64,000 bases of DNA from Synchiropus splendidus (taxonomy: Eukaryota > Chordata > Actinopteri > Syngnathiformes > Callionymidae). The DNA lies in NCBI RefSeq assembly GCF_027744825.2, contig NC_071338.1:29617501-29681500 (forward strand). Reading direction: 5' to 3'. Shown here one piece after another: positions 26,431-48,265 of the stretch. The notes below the pieces were generated by a model. It ran no database searches and was not told the DNA's origin. It saw only the letters and a program-made list of their open reading frames with translations. Numbering within the stretch: position 1 is the first letter of the stretch; the number at the start of each line of letters is the position of its first letter. The position numbers were made by a program, and so were the translations under genes.

Positions 26431-26592
26431 CTGATAGTCGGATGGACACGCCGCTGGCTTCCAGCAGAGTGACGTTAACCCTTCCACTGCTGGCGTTGAA
26501 CCCCGTCACCGTGAAGCTGGTGGCTTGTCTTTTCCCCAAATACTCATAGAAACCACTCCACTCGGAGTTGGAGGAGAAAACGTCCACTGGAA
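26431..26592 (-). CDS. csmd1: CSMD1 exon: juxtamembrane region, first part
   Basis: A 162-nt phase 1/1 exon encodes PVDVFSSNSEWSGFYEYLGK and later VTGFNASSGRVNVTLLEASG. The DVF..NS.W.G.YEYLGKRQ motif marks the non-modular stretch between the last sushi domain and the membrane in CSMD proteins. Sequons NAS and NVT are present, and there are no cysteines. The acceptor is TTTCACCAG and the donor GTAAAA. Confidence 0.95.
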
Positions 26593-26641
26593 CTGGTGAA
26601 ATGGAAAAGTTAGTTTCATGCCACATGGAACCATCATCTTA

Positions 26642-27859
26642 GGCTGAATTCCAATTCCTCCCTTCATGCGCAACCTCAGTCCACAGCCTCAAAAATGCGT
26701 GCCACTGGGAAGAGCGAGGATAGTCCCGATTTGAAGGAAGTTCAATTTTGGAGCTTCTTTAAAATGGCGATTCGCCGGCCTACCTTGGGACTGAGGCAGA
26801 CCCAGGCGGCTTTGCCAATATCTTCAGCCAAGGATTTACTTTGTTAATGGCCATATGAATATTACAAAAACCATTGTATTATCTCAACACATTTTTTTCA
26901 TTATTTACCTCATTGTTTTAGGACATTCATTATTATAATGAAGATCTTTTTCTTCTTCTATTAAATTGACAGACTGAATGCCGCTGTTGCGTAATGCTGC
27001 CCCCTACATCTACGATGTGTCCCATTTCTAAGGCCCACATAGGGAGCTTAAGTGTTCGACCCTTTCGATCGGTCCATGGCACCAGAGATCGGAAAAATAT
27101 GACTGTAAGTCTATTGAGAGACCAAAGCTATTTTCTGGTCCACATATGCTGCACCTCAATTTAAATAATCACGTTAGTTTTGACTCTCTGTGCAATTCAT
27201 GATTTATTTGCTTGCGAGGACATGAAATTATTTGGACTACGAATCAATCAGCAGAATCTGACTGCTCCGGCGCTAAGGCTACTAAACTATCAAAGGTAGA
27301 AGCTATCACACAGGAGCTGACATTGTTCAACACTAACGTTGACCCTGAAGAGCTTGTCCTGCCTGCGGGCTCTCACTCAACTGACCATCGAGCCTGAGAT
27401 GAGCATTAGAGTCTGCTACTACAGAGTACATCAAACAAAACTTCAAGTAACTTTTGATACCTGGGGCATGAAAAAAAAAGGCATATTTCAAACTCGATCA
27501 GAAAATAACGTCTATCTCTCCATTGTCTCCCATTCATATTTTCTGTTGACTTCGGTCCCAATAGTAGCTGCAACACTGTTCATTTGTTTATTTCTACATC
27601 TTCTTGACTAGTATTTATCTAATATTTATTTATTTTTGGACATATTGTTTTGTTTTTGGAAACTGGAGGCCTCAGACCGAAATTTCGTTGCCATAATATA
27701 GTGATATGCTTTTGTGCAATGACAATAAAGAAAGTCTAAGTCTAAGAGGCGAGAGTAGATGGGTGCGGCCTAGGCTGCACATGGCCCTTAACACTCGGCT
27801 TAGATGGCTAAGTTTGCGGGTTAAGAATTAAGGATTAAAGGAGGAATTGGAATTCACCC
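26642..27859. mobile_element. 1.2-kb non-autonomous element with GGCTGAATTCCAATTCCTCC ends, Harbinger-like
   Basis: The left end and the inverse complement of the right end (GGGTGAATTCCAATTCCTCC) differ at one position over the first 20. Flanking triplets are TTA (26639-26641) and TTG (27860-27862). The inside holds a retrotransposon-like tail at about 27606-27750 and no transposase frame. It fills most of the intron between the two juxtamembrane exons. Confidence 0.75.
27606..27750 (+). mobile_element. 3' tail of a non-LTR retrotransposon nested in the 1.2-kb element
   Basis: The stretch ends in GTGCAATGACAATAAAGAAA followed by GTCTAAGTCTAAG, a short tandem tail characteristic of fish LINE 3' ends. 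The 5' limit is unclear, as expected for a 5'-truncated insertion. Confidence 0.55.
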
Positions 27860-28109
27860 TTGGACGGATTCATTCAGTTAAGTTCTCCCTTCCTTCCAAA
27901 TTCATATTTACAACAGTGTGATGTGAGTGTTGTCAGGAAAAGTTTATCATGGTGTTATGTAACTTTAGTGAAAACTTCAGGAAAATCCCCCTCTGTGAGC
28001 AACATCAAACCAAACCTACATGACAGCGATCTCGAACAACAGCGCAGGTTGGTGTAGGAAGCGTGGCAGAAGATCACAAAGTTAGAGTGGAATATGCTGA
28101 GTCACAAAC

Positions 28110-28169
28110 CTCGGATCTTGTTCTTCTGGACGTCTGACTCTTTGCTTTTGGGATTGACTTTGACTCCAA
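28110..28169 (-). CDS. csmd1: CSMD1 exon: short juxtamembrane linker
   Basis: A 60-nt phase 1/1 exon encodes a lysine-rich linker, GVKVNPKSKESDVQKNKIR, with no cysteine. It follows the last sushi exon after a 71-bp intron. The acceptor is CTTTTCAG and the donor GTTTGT. Since its length is divisible by three with equal phases at both ends, it could be skipped without a frameshift. Support is from splice sites and phase rather than domain similarity. Confidence 0.82.
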
Positions 28170-28199
28170 CTGAAAAGAGACGCAGTTCGGTGGCATTCA

Positions 28200-31762
<3,563 letters not shown>

Positions 31763-34147
31763 TTAGAACATCCCCTACATTAAATCTGTGGCTTAATTAA
31801 ATCCTGAAAAGACAATTGTATCTAATAGCTCCTCTCCTTCTGTTTCCCTGTGGAGACATCGGTGGGGAGCTTATCTTCTCCGCTTATGTCCAAAGTGATT
31901 TCGTTCCATTCCCACCAGGATTTGTGAGTCTGTTATCACTCATTCAAATCAATCTGTGACTCCTAAATAGCTTTAAATGAAAAGTTTAAAAGCACACTGA
32001 TCACCTCAGTGAAAGGGGTTCAGACAAAAAGAAATATTCATCCAAGTCCTTCCTTATTTTTTCCTTTCGCGATTCTGGTTGTGTCTTTAACGTTTTTAGA
32101 TAACTTTCTAATGTAAGCACACAAACCTTTAACTGCTGATCAGTTGCTGGATTAGCTCCTTATCTTTTGGCCGCACATTCATGACAGTGATATGAGAATC
32201 AATCGATAGACCTGGACTGTTTACTCTGAGCCTCTCCTGGATGGCCAAGGTGCCTGTATCTAAGGAAAATCCTGCGTCGAGAGCTAACTTCCCTGCTTCA
32301 TAGTGGTAGAACCGTAGATCAAATGGTAAGTAAAGGGCTCCCTAGGTCTCAGCGTGGAGCGATGTGACACTCGGTTACAGATGAAAACCCATATAATATT
32401 GTAGACTGAAACATTTTATTCACTGTATAAATGTTACTGCCAAAACATAATAATAATAATAGGAATGGAAACTGGCAAACAATTGTGCATTATAAATTCA
32501 ATTCCAATGATGCATATACATACATACATTATGTACATTCAGAGTCGTGGAAACCCAGGCCATTGTGCAGTAAAAAACATCCCTGAACCAAAGCAAACAG
32601 ATGCTTTTGTTTGCTTTTGTTCAGGGATTCCACCATGTTTGTTGTTGTTGTTCTCATCCTAGCTGCCACGTGTCTTGTGCATCAGTGGGATCAGTGGACC
32701 AAGAACTCCTGCACTGACAAAGGTTCCCTGTTGTCTCGAGAGCAAACTGTTAAATTAAATTATCATTATTTTTTTTTGTAATGGGTTAATCATATGGATA
32801 TTAACCAGTTAAAGTCCCACCACTAGAGAACCACCACAATACACACACCCAATGAAATGATAATAGGGGTATGTAGTATTTATATGTTACATACTGTGTA
32901 TTTCCATAAACATTTTATTTTTATGAAAAAGCTGTTTTGATGAATTAAAATTGGCTCAATTTCCTCACTTTTTTCATCACTGAAAACTAATCAGACTTAG
33001 AGGAGCCGTTCTTAAATCTGCTTCTTCACTATTAAAGGCTAAAGGTGAAGACAATAGGAAGGGAGCACCACAGCTACAGAGTAACCAGTGCCCAATGCTA
33101 CTGTTGCACCAACAGAAAACACACAACTAAGCATCTCACAATATGTACACATATGCACATTATAAGCCAAAATAAGCTTTTAACCTCAAGTTAGCTGAGC
33201 AATTGTGCTACAAGTGAGTGTTAAGTACGAGAAGTTCAAGCATTGATTATAGGACTATGTGAAAATCCACATTGTTTCTGTGACTTTAAACTGTTGATAA
33301 AAAAATCAGGGCTTGTAGTGTCACGATAAACACAGGTTGACTTTGACCACACAAACAGGGGAAGCAGAACCAGTCAGTTTTTGAGACCCGACGAACCACC
33401 TGGAGGTGATGTGATTATGAATTGAAACCTAGTGTTAATATTCACCAAATAAATAACATTGCATTCTAATCCATACCAGGTTAAAAACACTACATTCCCA
33501 TTAAAAACCCAGCTTAAGAAATGAAGCAGCGAACCAAAAATCCAGCGGTTACCGTTCTGTGCCGTGTTGAATGACAAATGACTTGGGTTTTCACTGTAAT
33601 GTGTTCTATAATCCGGCTTCTGGAGGTTGAATAGATCTGGTAATTAGTGAAAATATAAGATGATGATGTTTGTTTTCAAGACCAGAGGTTTTTGTGGCTT
33701 AATGAAAAAGAAAACAGCTGAGAGGAAATAGATGTCGGGGGCTTGTTGGCAGCAGAGTCAGGTTGGCACAATCCCAAGGTGAATGTAAGAAAAACACTGA
33801 AGATCGCGCCAAGGTAGCCGCAAAAATAAAATGCACTTTTTTTCTCAGCAGTGTTGTGCGGACAGTCGCTCTTCTTGGTGTTTAATTAACGTTATACCAC
33901 ATAGAATCTTAATCCAACTCACACCATGAGACGGTTTTCAAATTAACGGATGAACCTGCAAAATATGATCAGGAACGTTGTGTTGTGTCTCAGTGAACGG
34001 GCTCCTTTTTCTTGCAAGAGAAAAGGTCTTTTATTCCATTAAACGCACAGATGGTGCTTCTTTAGATCTCTTAGCGCTCAATCTTACTTCTCGCACCTGG
34101 TTGCATTGATTCAATCATTTCACAGCCGACTGTTAAAAGAACATTTA

Positions 34148-34262
34148 TTGCCTCCGCCAGGAGGTTGAATTTTTGCCTTCATTTATCACTCTGTCTGCAA
34201 AATAACTGGAATAGATATGGATTTCATCCAAGTTTTCGGGAAACGCTCATTATGTTCTGGAC
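34148..34262 (+). repeat. Dispersed repeat with a CCTCCGCCAGGAGG start
   Basis: GCCTCCGCCAGGAGGTTGAA followed by GGATTTCATCCAAG resembles a widespread metazoan dispersed repeat (CCTCCGCCAAGGAGGTTATG type). Limits are approximate. Confidence 0.5.
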
Positions 34263-34267
34263 AAAAA

Positions 34268-34535
34268 CTTTGTATTAAAAACAAAGCATGTAATCAAATC
34301 GGTAGAACCACCCCAAGTGGCTTCGAGGGTTGCTAAAGAGGATTGACAGAGGCTTGGGAATTCCAACGCTCCGACCATGTGCAGAGTGTACAATGACTAC
34401 AGTAACCAACTGAGCATGTTTTGGAGGAAAACAGAGAAAATCCACTCGCACATGGGGAGAACATGCAAACGCCATGCAGGAAGCCCACTGGTTTGACCTG
34501 GGAATTGAACCCGCAACCTTCTTGTAGCAAGGCAG
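34268..34535 (-). repeat. SINE-like dispersed repeat with a tRNA-type B box
   Basis: The minus strand contains GGTTCAATTCC, close to the RNA polymerase III B-box consensus. It continues with GGCGTTTGCATGTTCTCCCC, a sequence found in many copies in fish genomes. No A box or full cloverleaf is visible, so it is a repeat and not a tRNA gene. Confidence 0.6.
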
Positions 34536-35597
34536 GATGAGTTAATGAAACTTCAGATGAAGGCTTCAGTGGCACTTATTACCACACTCGAAACATTCAT
34601 GGCATAACATTCATATTTTTGATTGTTTGCCAAACATTAGTCCAATGACGACAAACGCATCGTGAGTGGCAGTGTTGTAGAGAAACCAAGAAAAAGCCCT
34701 GAACTTGTTGCGTGAGAAGCTTGTTCAATGATGCACATATTTTGCTATAGATGAATACATGTTTTGTCCGTGGTGCGTCACTGTCTACTAAGAAGTCAAT
34801 TCTGTTTTTAGTGCGATGGCAAGTAAAAGCAATACATGTCAGTCAATCACCATGCATAGTCGAACACCTGCTTGGCAAACTACCTGCTTGACATTTATTA
34901 TGTTTTGCTGATATACATGTTTAGTGTGTGGTAGAAAGTGCCATAAAATCCTTTATTCAAAGCTTCATTTACTCAATAAAATCTGGTTTTCACCCAGGAC
35001 TATTTGAAACGATAATGCCTCCCACCTCCAAAACATTAGACTGGGGAAGCAATCTGACGACAATCCTCAGTACGTCTGCTATACGCCTGGCAAGATGCGT
35101 GACTTCAGTTCATCACGTCCACCTCTGTGATGCTTCATGTGTTATACGCTCGTTTCGATGTTTCCACTCTGTTTTAACGCAGACTTTGTCTTTAAAAAGA
35201 CATTATTATTCTGAAGGCGACTCTCATTTAAGCCGTGGCGGTGGGCTATGCTTGTTTACATGTAGCGGATGTGACGTCACAGATAGGAAACATTCCTCAT
35301 GTGGACACTTTTTGCTCCTCCACCAGGATGATGGAATATACACTGTCACCAAAGACCAAAAATAATTATAAATAATATATAAATTTGAGTATGGTCTTTC
35401 AAAGTAAGGCGGTAACATTGGGAAACCACCTTTATAGGAGGCAGTGATCTGCTCCGTGTTGATCCCCACTGTTTCAGCACTGTACTAATTTCTTATTTTT
35501 GATCATATTACTGAGGTTGATAAGTCATGAGAAAACAAACATTTGTTAGGCCAAGAGAGCAGCAACCAAAATGACAAGCGAACAGTCAGTGACTAAC

Positions 35598-35671
35598 CTG
35601 AAAGCCCTGAGCGAGGACTGGGATCCCGTACGCTGGGGTTCCAGGGTCGCGGCAGCTGTTGAAGGATGGAT
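35598..35671 (-). CDS. csmd1: CSMD1 exon: first part of sushi domain 14 of the terminal run
   Basis: A 74-nt exon leaves phase 0. It encodes DPSFNSCRDPGTPAYGIPVL followed by AQGFQ. The linker DPSFNS before the cysteine corresponds to the unusual DPxxNxC linker at this point of CSMD1. The acceptor is TGTTTGCAG and the donor GTTAGT. Confidence 0.93.
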
Positions 35672-36883
<1,212 letters not shown>

Positions 36884-37023
36884 CTAACATTTAGCTTTTT
36901 GCTGAATTAACAGCATCTGACACAGGCTCTTGATGAAGTATTGAAAACTGTACTCAGACAGAAACACAATCTGACACCTGCTGCGGCAGCACTAGTCAAA
37001 AATCAATGGGCTTCAGTACTGAC

Positions 37024-37090
37024 CGGAAGGAAAAGACATTTCCCTCTCTGTATCCACCTCCAGGAGAGCCGGGGTCTCCACACAGCACGG
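37024..37090 (-). CDS. csmd1: CSMD1 exon: first part of sushi domain 13 of the terminal run
   Basis: A 67-nt exon entered in phase 1 and leaving two bases. It encodes VLCGDPGSPGGGYREGNVFSF, of which the first cysteine belongs to a sushi domain completed by the exon at 36709-36815. The acceptor GATCTTAAG has a modest pyrimidine tract. The donor is GTCAGT. Support comes from phase and domain continuity on both sides. Confidence 0.9.
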
Positions 37091-37175
37091 CTTAAGATCA
37101 AACAAAGTTAGAGGTGGAAATGTGCATTGTCATAAATGTCAACAGTTCATGCGTATTAAAGATCAGAAAACTCAC

Positions 37176-37349
37176 GCAGACATCGAGGTACGTCTCCCGT
37201 CCAGGTTCCGTTCCCTTCACAGCTCAAAACAGCAGGAGTGGACAACTGGTAACCATGGAAACAGCTGTAGCTAACGCTTGCACCCCACGAGTGGTCAGTT
37301 CCTTCCACTTTGCCATTTAGTACTTGAGGAGGGGGCCCGCAGTGGATCA
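37176..37349 (-). CDS. csmd1: CSMD1 exon: sushi domain, twelfth of the terminal run
   Basis: A 174-nt phase 1/1 exon encodes IHCGPPPQVLNGKVEGTD, SVSYSCFHGYQLS and LSCEGNGTWTGDVPRCL. The PPP motif after the first cysteine is typical of this domain. The acceptor is GCGTTGCAG and the donor GTGAGT. An 85-bp intron follows. Confidence 0.95.
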
Positions 37350-40300
37350 CTGCAACGCAAGGTTGACACCAACGGCATTTAATAAATCCACTCCCCTGCC
37401 CAGAAGACAAAGCCTTGATTGTTTGAAAATTTGAACAGTCAAGTTTGTAGCTGCCATTAATCCCCGTCTAACGCAAAATAACTTCACAACACTGGTCTTA
37501 ATTGGACATTTCAGTCATAAAGTGGTTTTCAGACACTATTGTTTTGTGTTTGGATCAGCAGAGAGACTTGTATTTTAAAGGTTTTATTATCTTTCAATTC
37601 TCTCATTTTACCAGCGGAAATCATGTTTCATTGACTTTTACTTTTCATTATGTTACTGAATGGCTTTTTGTCTCTGTTGTGTTTGTCCGATATTGTCATA
37701 TTTGATTCAGGTGACAGGAGTGTATGGCAACTCTCATTTGTTTATGTTTGGGAGAGCTGGCTAAAGTGACCGTGATCAGAAGGTTTGTGAGTAGTTTTCG
37801 CTTCTAAAATTGATTTGATTTGATTTTTGTCTGTATAGAGTAAAAATATTTAGCTTTTTTTATTTGTTTCAAACCGTGTTGCAAAATGCAAATTAAACAT
37901 TGAGCACAAAATGTAGGTGTGTTTTTACAGATGGAGTATTTCCATGTGGACTCCGTCACAGGAGTTTTTTAACAGTGCACTACATAGTTTGCATCACATT
38001 CATGTCATGTCACTGTGTAGAACATTTTCAGCAACAATCCACCTTACTGTTCAACATGCAGGAAATTGTCACAAAGATATACATTTACTAAAAAAAATAA
38101 AGAACAATTGGTCATCATTCAGATTCCCTAGTTTTCCTGTTTTCTATGATAATGTGCGGCAGTCAGAAGCTTAATATTGAATTGCCAGGTCCTCATTTTC
38201 CATATGGTGCTGAGCTTTAGACCACAATTAGCTCATATCTGTGATTTGTTTTTTGGTCTTGTTTTGGCTTTCAAGGTGCAATATCCTGTTTATGAATTTG
38301 AATTGGAAGTGTTTTTAATTAACACTGCTCATGCAAGCTGGAGGAGCAATAACAACTCACAGTTGCTCTTATTGGTGCAGTCTGCAAGTGATATTTCTCT
38401 CATTTCAGCGGTAACCTTGGTAGGTACGTTTCATTCTGAGCTTCACCTGAAGGACCAAGCGCCTCACTCTCACCCTAGGGGAGTGGTCAAACCACCAGGA
38501 GAGAAACTCAAGCCACAAGCTTGTTCTTTTGGTCACCACAAAAGAACATGGTGGCTGTGAAGCAACTGTTCGAAAGGTTCGAGTTGCAAATCTTTATTAA
38601 AATCACATGTCATTGAGCACATTTACATGATGGTACAGAAAACAGAATTAGTGAGTTAGATCGGCTAAGTTTGGACTTTTAGAATGCAAGTAAGCAGCTT
38701 AGCCCAACTACTGGAGAGAAATGTCTCTTAGTCGGACTACACCTCCCGGGTAACGGCATTAATAGCTCAGCTAAGCCTTTGTGTAACCGAGTAGCTTGAC
38801 TATGACGTCATGTGATTTGTCGTTTATAGGAGACGACATTACCTCTACATTAGCAACGGTTAGCATGGTGCTAGGTTAGGCTCACGCCAGTGGTCAACGG
38901 TGCGACTCTAAATACTCTACATACTCCACATCTGTCATTCTTGTGCTATCAAGACAAAACTATCTCTGGTTTAATCCCAAATCCTGCCGAAGTTGACGAT
39001 GATTTTGGTGATGGTGTTGAACCATCGCTGCATCGCTGATTCTGGACCTCTGAAGTGAACCTAGTTAGCTATCAGTCAGCACGATCGCCGTCTGCAGAGT
39101 CCAATATAACAGTCTGAAACGGCTCCTCGCTACCTGTCAACTTCTTCTTCTATGCTAATAAGGACTGGAGAGAGGGAAGAGCTCACAGCGCCACCCCTCC
39201 TCATAGAGGTTCACTGAACTGCATGTGAACCCGGGAGAACACGACACAATCGGACTCTGCGGCTTAATCGAGCTATTTCCTTCCTCAATCTACTCTCTGC
39301 GTCTAACTGCAGTCACTGTGGAAAACAACAAAGGAAAAATTTGGAGTCCTGAAGGATAAAACCATCCACATCAACTTGGACACGCCTTCAAACATCTAAT
39401 GACGACTGCGTGACTCTCATTTAACAAGGGGACAGGCGGCTTCACACCCCATTCACTTTGATACGATGATGTATAGTGAACACATAAACTGTAGCGACAC
39501 TTGCAGCTCTAATTTCCACATGAACACATGGAAATGTGAAACTGCATACTCTTTATCTCTTATCAGTTCAAGCATCTACCTCTTCCTTTTCATTCCCCAG
39601 CTTTTCTCACCCTCTTCTGTCCTCCTCTCAATCGCTTGTTTGTGTTTTTGGCACATCCATCTAAGCACAGTTCAACTAGCCAGCACTTTTTAAGGGCTTA
39701 ATCCTTTTTCTCACATTTTGTTTACAGGTTTGGGGGCAGGTATTGATTTGTCTCTCTTTGTTTCCAACATCATTTGCTTCCACCCACTCTCTCTTTCTCT
39801 CTCCCCCTCCTCTGTCTGTTTCCCGCGCCTCTCTGTTGTTTTTGCAATGAATTCCTTCTGAGTTTCCAAAACATTACCCAACATTTCCTTCTATATTGTC
39901 CTTGTGAATGTTGTGAAAAGTCCCCTCATGTCTTTCTTTTTTTTCTTGTATTAAAACTTTTTTCAGTTTTTTCAAACATTTTGCAACTTGTACCTCCTTT
40001 CTTTCACATTCTTTCTCCCGCTTCTAATTTTCTCCTTTCAATTTCCTGCCCACTCTCATTTTCTATCACCTGCAATATCTTCAGCTTGCGTTTCCCTCTG
40101 TCGGCATCTCGCTCAGTAGCATCTCTGACTGCTTTCTCAGGTTTTTTTTCATCGGAGTTCAAAGCCTGAGTTACTGCTGGAGCCAGCAGGAGGTGTTCTG
40201 TTTGTGGGATGAAACTGCAGGGAGGATCCCAGGAAGATTTCCCTTTCTCTGTGGTTGAGTATCACAGACTACACACGAAATATGACGTATAGTAGATCTT

Positions 40301-41624
40301 CACACTCATCTCATGTTAATGCATGCTGTCTCCTTTCTCCTTTGTGTGTGTTGAAAGGCAAAAAAAAACAATAGGGCTTCAGATAATGAACTTAGCACTG
40401 ACATGTTTTTGTTGTTGCAACAAGCCCCCACTTTTTCCATCTCATTATTCCTCTTCTTTACCTTCAATCTTGCTTTTCCAAGTTGTTTCATTACAATTCT
40501 GAATCAAACACTGACATCAAAACACAAAATAACTATTGCGATACTCGTGTCTGATATTCATATTGGAACGGTAGTAATGCAAATATTCCCACACTCCGTG
40601 TGTAATATTCACAGGAGAGAAGAGGTGGTGTATCCAGTAGAAGTATGCTTCCATAATGATGTAAAGTTCTGTTGGAATGTATTCATGCAAATACAAATAA
40701 TTCAATGTTGTTTTACACTTTATTCTGCTGCCGCAAAGACACTTAATTAAGTTGCTGTTAAGCACTATAATGCTGATCGAGTCTTTTAAAGAAAAGAAGT
40801 GGACTTTTAAAAAAAAAATATTCCAGCATGATTTAATTGTCAAGGATCTGGGATTCACCTCAAATCTTATTGTTCATAATAGGTCAGCTTAAGGGATTAA
40901 TACAAGCATTTCCTGACAGAAGAACATCCCCTTTATTTCCCTGGATTTAAAGCTGAAACGTAAAAGATTTATTCTGACAGTAGTGGATGACTTAATGAAA
41001 GGGAAAAAGTATTAAAAAGAGAGAATATGGTTACATCAAAGAGCTTGCATTTTGTCTTTCTGCCTGTCTCCCATTAGAGGTTGTCAGCCTCGTGCACCTC
41101 AACCTGTCTTTATCATCCTTCTAAGTCACACCTGTCTCCTTCATGTCCTCCCTAATCACATCTGTGAAGCTCATTGGCTGTATTCATCTTCCTCTGCCAT
41201 CTTTAAAGACCCAACACTCTCTCTGGAGTCTGACTTCCTTAACTTAGTTTCCAAACTTCTCTGCATGAGCTATCCCGGTGGTGTACTTGTTTCTAATCGC
41301 ACCATTTTTACTCACTTCCAATCTAGTCTGAGGTACCTCCGTCTTTGACAGCTGTGTCCCGCCTCTGTGCCAGTCTCTAAACCATGTGTCATGGCTGGTC
41401 TTGGTCTCACTGTTCTCATACCGCCATCTCTCCAGCTTCTCCTTTAAGTCATCTGTACTCTCACTACAAATCACTATATCATGAGCAAACATCATAGTCC
41501 ACGGAGAGCTGATCCCTGATGCATTCTACTCTGCTCACCTCACCAGACCTGTCCTTCAACACCCCTCACCTACCTACGAAACGGCAAAACAAAAGTGTCC
41601 AAGATGATAGACTGCTGTTCTTAC
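37350..41624 (-). other. Intron between sushi domains 11 and 12 of the terminal run (4.3 kb)
   Basis: Holds a pyrimidine-rich plus-strand block at about 39580-40150, which explains several long plus-strand open frames there, and the reverse transcriptase fossil at 41052-41560. The stretch 38580-39300 looks repeat-like but I cannot assign it. Confidence 0.6.
41052..41560 (-). pseudogene. Decayed RTE-like non-LTR retrotransposon, reverse transcriptase fragment
   Basis: The minus strand encodes MMFAHDIVICSES and EKLERWRYE, a broken version of the FADDIVICSES...LERWRYALE block of RTE-like reverse transcriptases in fish. One catalytic aspartate of the FADD box is replaced by histidine, and the downstream frame decays. 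It is a fossil within the intron between 37350 and 41624. Confidence 0.75.
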
Positions 41625-41804
41625 CTCTGCAGCTGGGTTTGGTTTGATTCCATGTTCCATCTTTAGTGCAGCGGAGAAGGTTGCGTCCAGCTGGGTCCAT
41701 CAGATGACCGGGGTTACACCGGTATAACACAGAGTGGTTGAAGGTGAAGTCACGTCCTAAATAGATTCCATTTGCCACCGGCCCAGGATCTCCACAGCTG
41801 ATGA
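41625..41804 (-). CDS. csmd1: CSMD1 exon: sushi domain, eleventh of the terminal run
   Basis: A 180-nt phase 1/1 exon encodes ISCGDPGPVANGIYLG, RDFTFNHSVLYRCNPGHLM and LRCTKDGTWNQTKPSC. Sequons NHS and NQT are present. The acceptor is ACCCTTCAG and the donor GTAAGA. Confidence 0.95.
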
Positions 41805-42307
41805 CTGAAGGGTAAAAGAAATCATTTATGGCTGAATATTTTGTTACAGTTTCGCTGTATTTGAAATGAGGAAATATCCATATATTTTGGCATCATTAAA
41901 CACGGCGTTCGCATCAATAACCTTACACTCATTATACCATGTGCAAAGTCAAGTAATTGAAGGTTGTCGTGAAACTTTAATCGCTAGTCACAACATCATC
42001 GCCAGCTTTTCAAGCTGCTGTTTTCCCTGCCTCCTAACCTTGTCCTCCTGCTCAACTGTCTCAGAGTGCACTCCTCAAATTTCCCTGAGGTGCATCTGAA
42101 ACTCATTTTATCCAAATACCACCATTTCCATTCCCCCGAACCGCAATTTGTCCTTGTTTAAAGCTTCAGGTTTGAATCGAAAAAAAAAGGAAGGCTTGCC
42201 CTTGAACAACGCTCGGTTGCTTTACCTCAGAAAACATTTAAAGCGGAAGCGATTTCATGGCTGGTCTCATTGTCAGAGACGCGGGAGGGATCATTGGAAA
42301 CGCATAC
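41805..42307 (-). other. Intron, no feature seen
   Basis: 503 bp between sushi exons ten and eleven of the terminal run. Confidence 0.7.
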
Positions 42308-42484
42308 CAGTGCAGTCAGGTGGTTGTCCTGTCCACGTCCCGTTGGTCGTGCAGTGTCTGGTGGTCAGGCCTGATGTCTTGAACCCTTCCCAGCAGGCGT
42401 AGGCCACTGAGCTGCCAAAGGTAACCCCATCGTTGAAGACGATTCTGCCGTGGGCAGGCGTGCCGGGGTTACCACAAGACACAG
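42308..42484 (-). CDS. csmd1: CSMD1 exon: sushi domain, tenth of the terminal run
   Basis: A 177-nt phase 1/1 exon encodes VSCGNPGTPAHGRIVF, SVAYACWEGFKTSGL and TRHCTTNGTWTGQPPDCT. The ACWEG.KTSGL.TRHC run is distinctive for this domain. The acceptor is CTCTCCTCAG and the donor GTATGC. Confidence 0.96.
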
Positions 42485-48088
<5,604 letters not shown>

Positions 48089-48265
48089 CGGTGCAGTAAG
48101 GAGGCGATCCACTCCAGGTGCCATCTTCTTGACAGAAACGAGAGGCGTTGCCCACAAGAACTCCCCCAGGTGAGCAGGAGTACTGCACCAGAGAGCCGTA
48201 GGTCCAGCTGTGACTCCCGGAGATGACTGCACTGGGGGGCGCGCCAGGGTCACCACACGAAATGG
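48089..48265 (-). CDS. csmd1: CSMD1 exon: sushi domain, eighth of the terminal run
   Basis: A 177-nt phase 1/1 exon encodes ISCGDPGAPPSAVISG, VQYSCSPGGVLVGNASRFC and QEDGTWSGSPPYC. Four cysteines and the tryptophan are present, with an NAS sequon. The acceptor is TATTCCAG and the donor GTGAAG. Confidence 0.95.

Noticed and set aside
34490..34520. tRNA-like B-box sequence
   Set aside because: No A box, anticodon arm or acceptor stem could be found. It fits a SINE-like dispersed repeat better than a tRNA gene.
39466..40169. Leucine/serine/phenylalanine-rich plus-strand frames
   Set aside because: Explained by a pyrimidine-rich low-complexity stretch within an intron.
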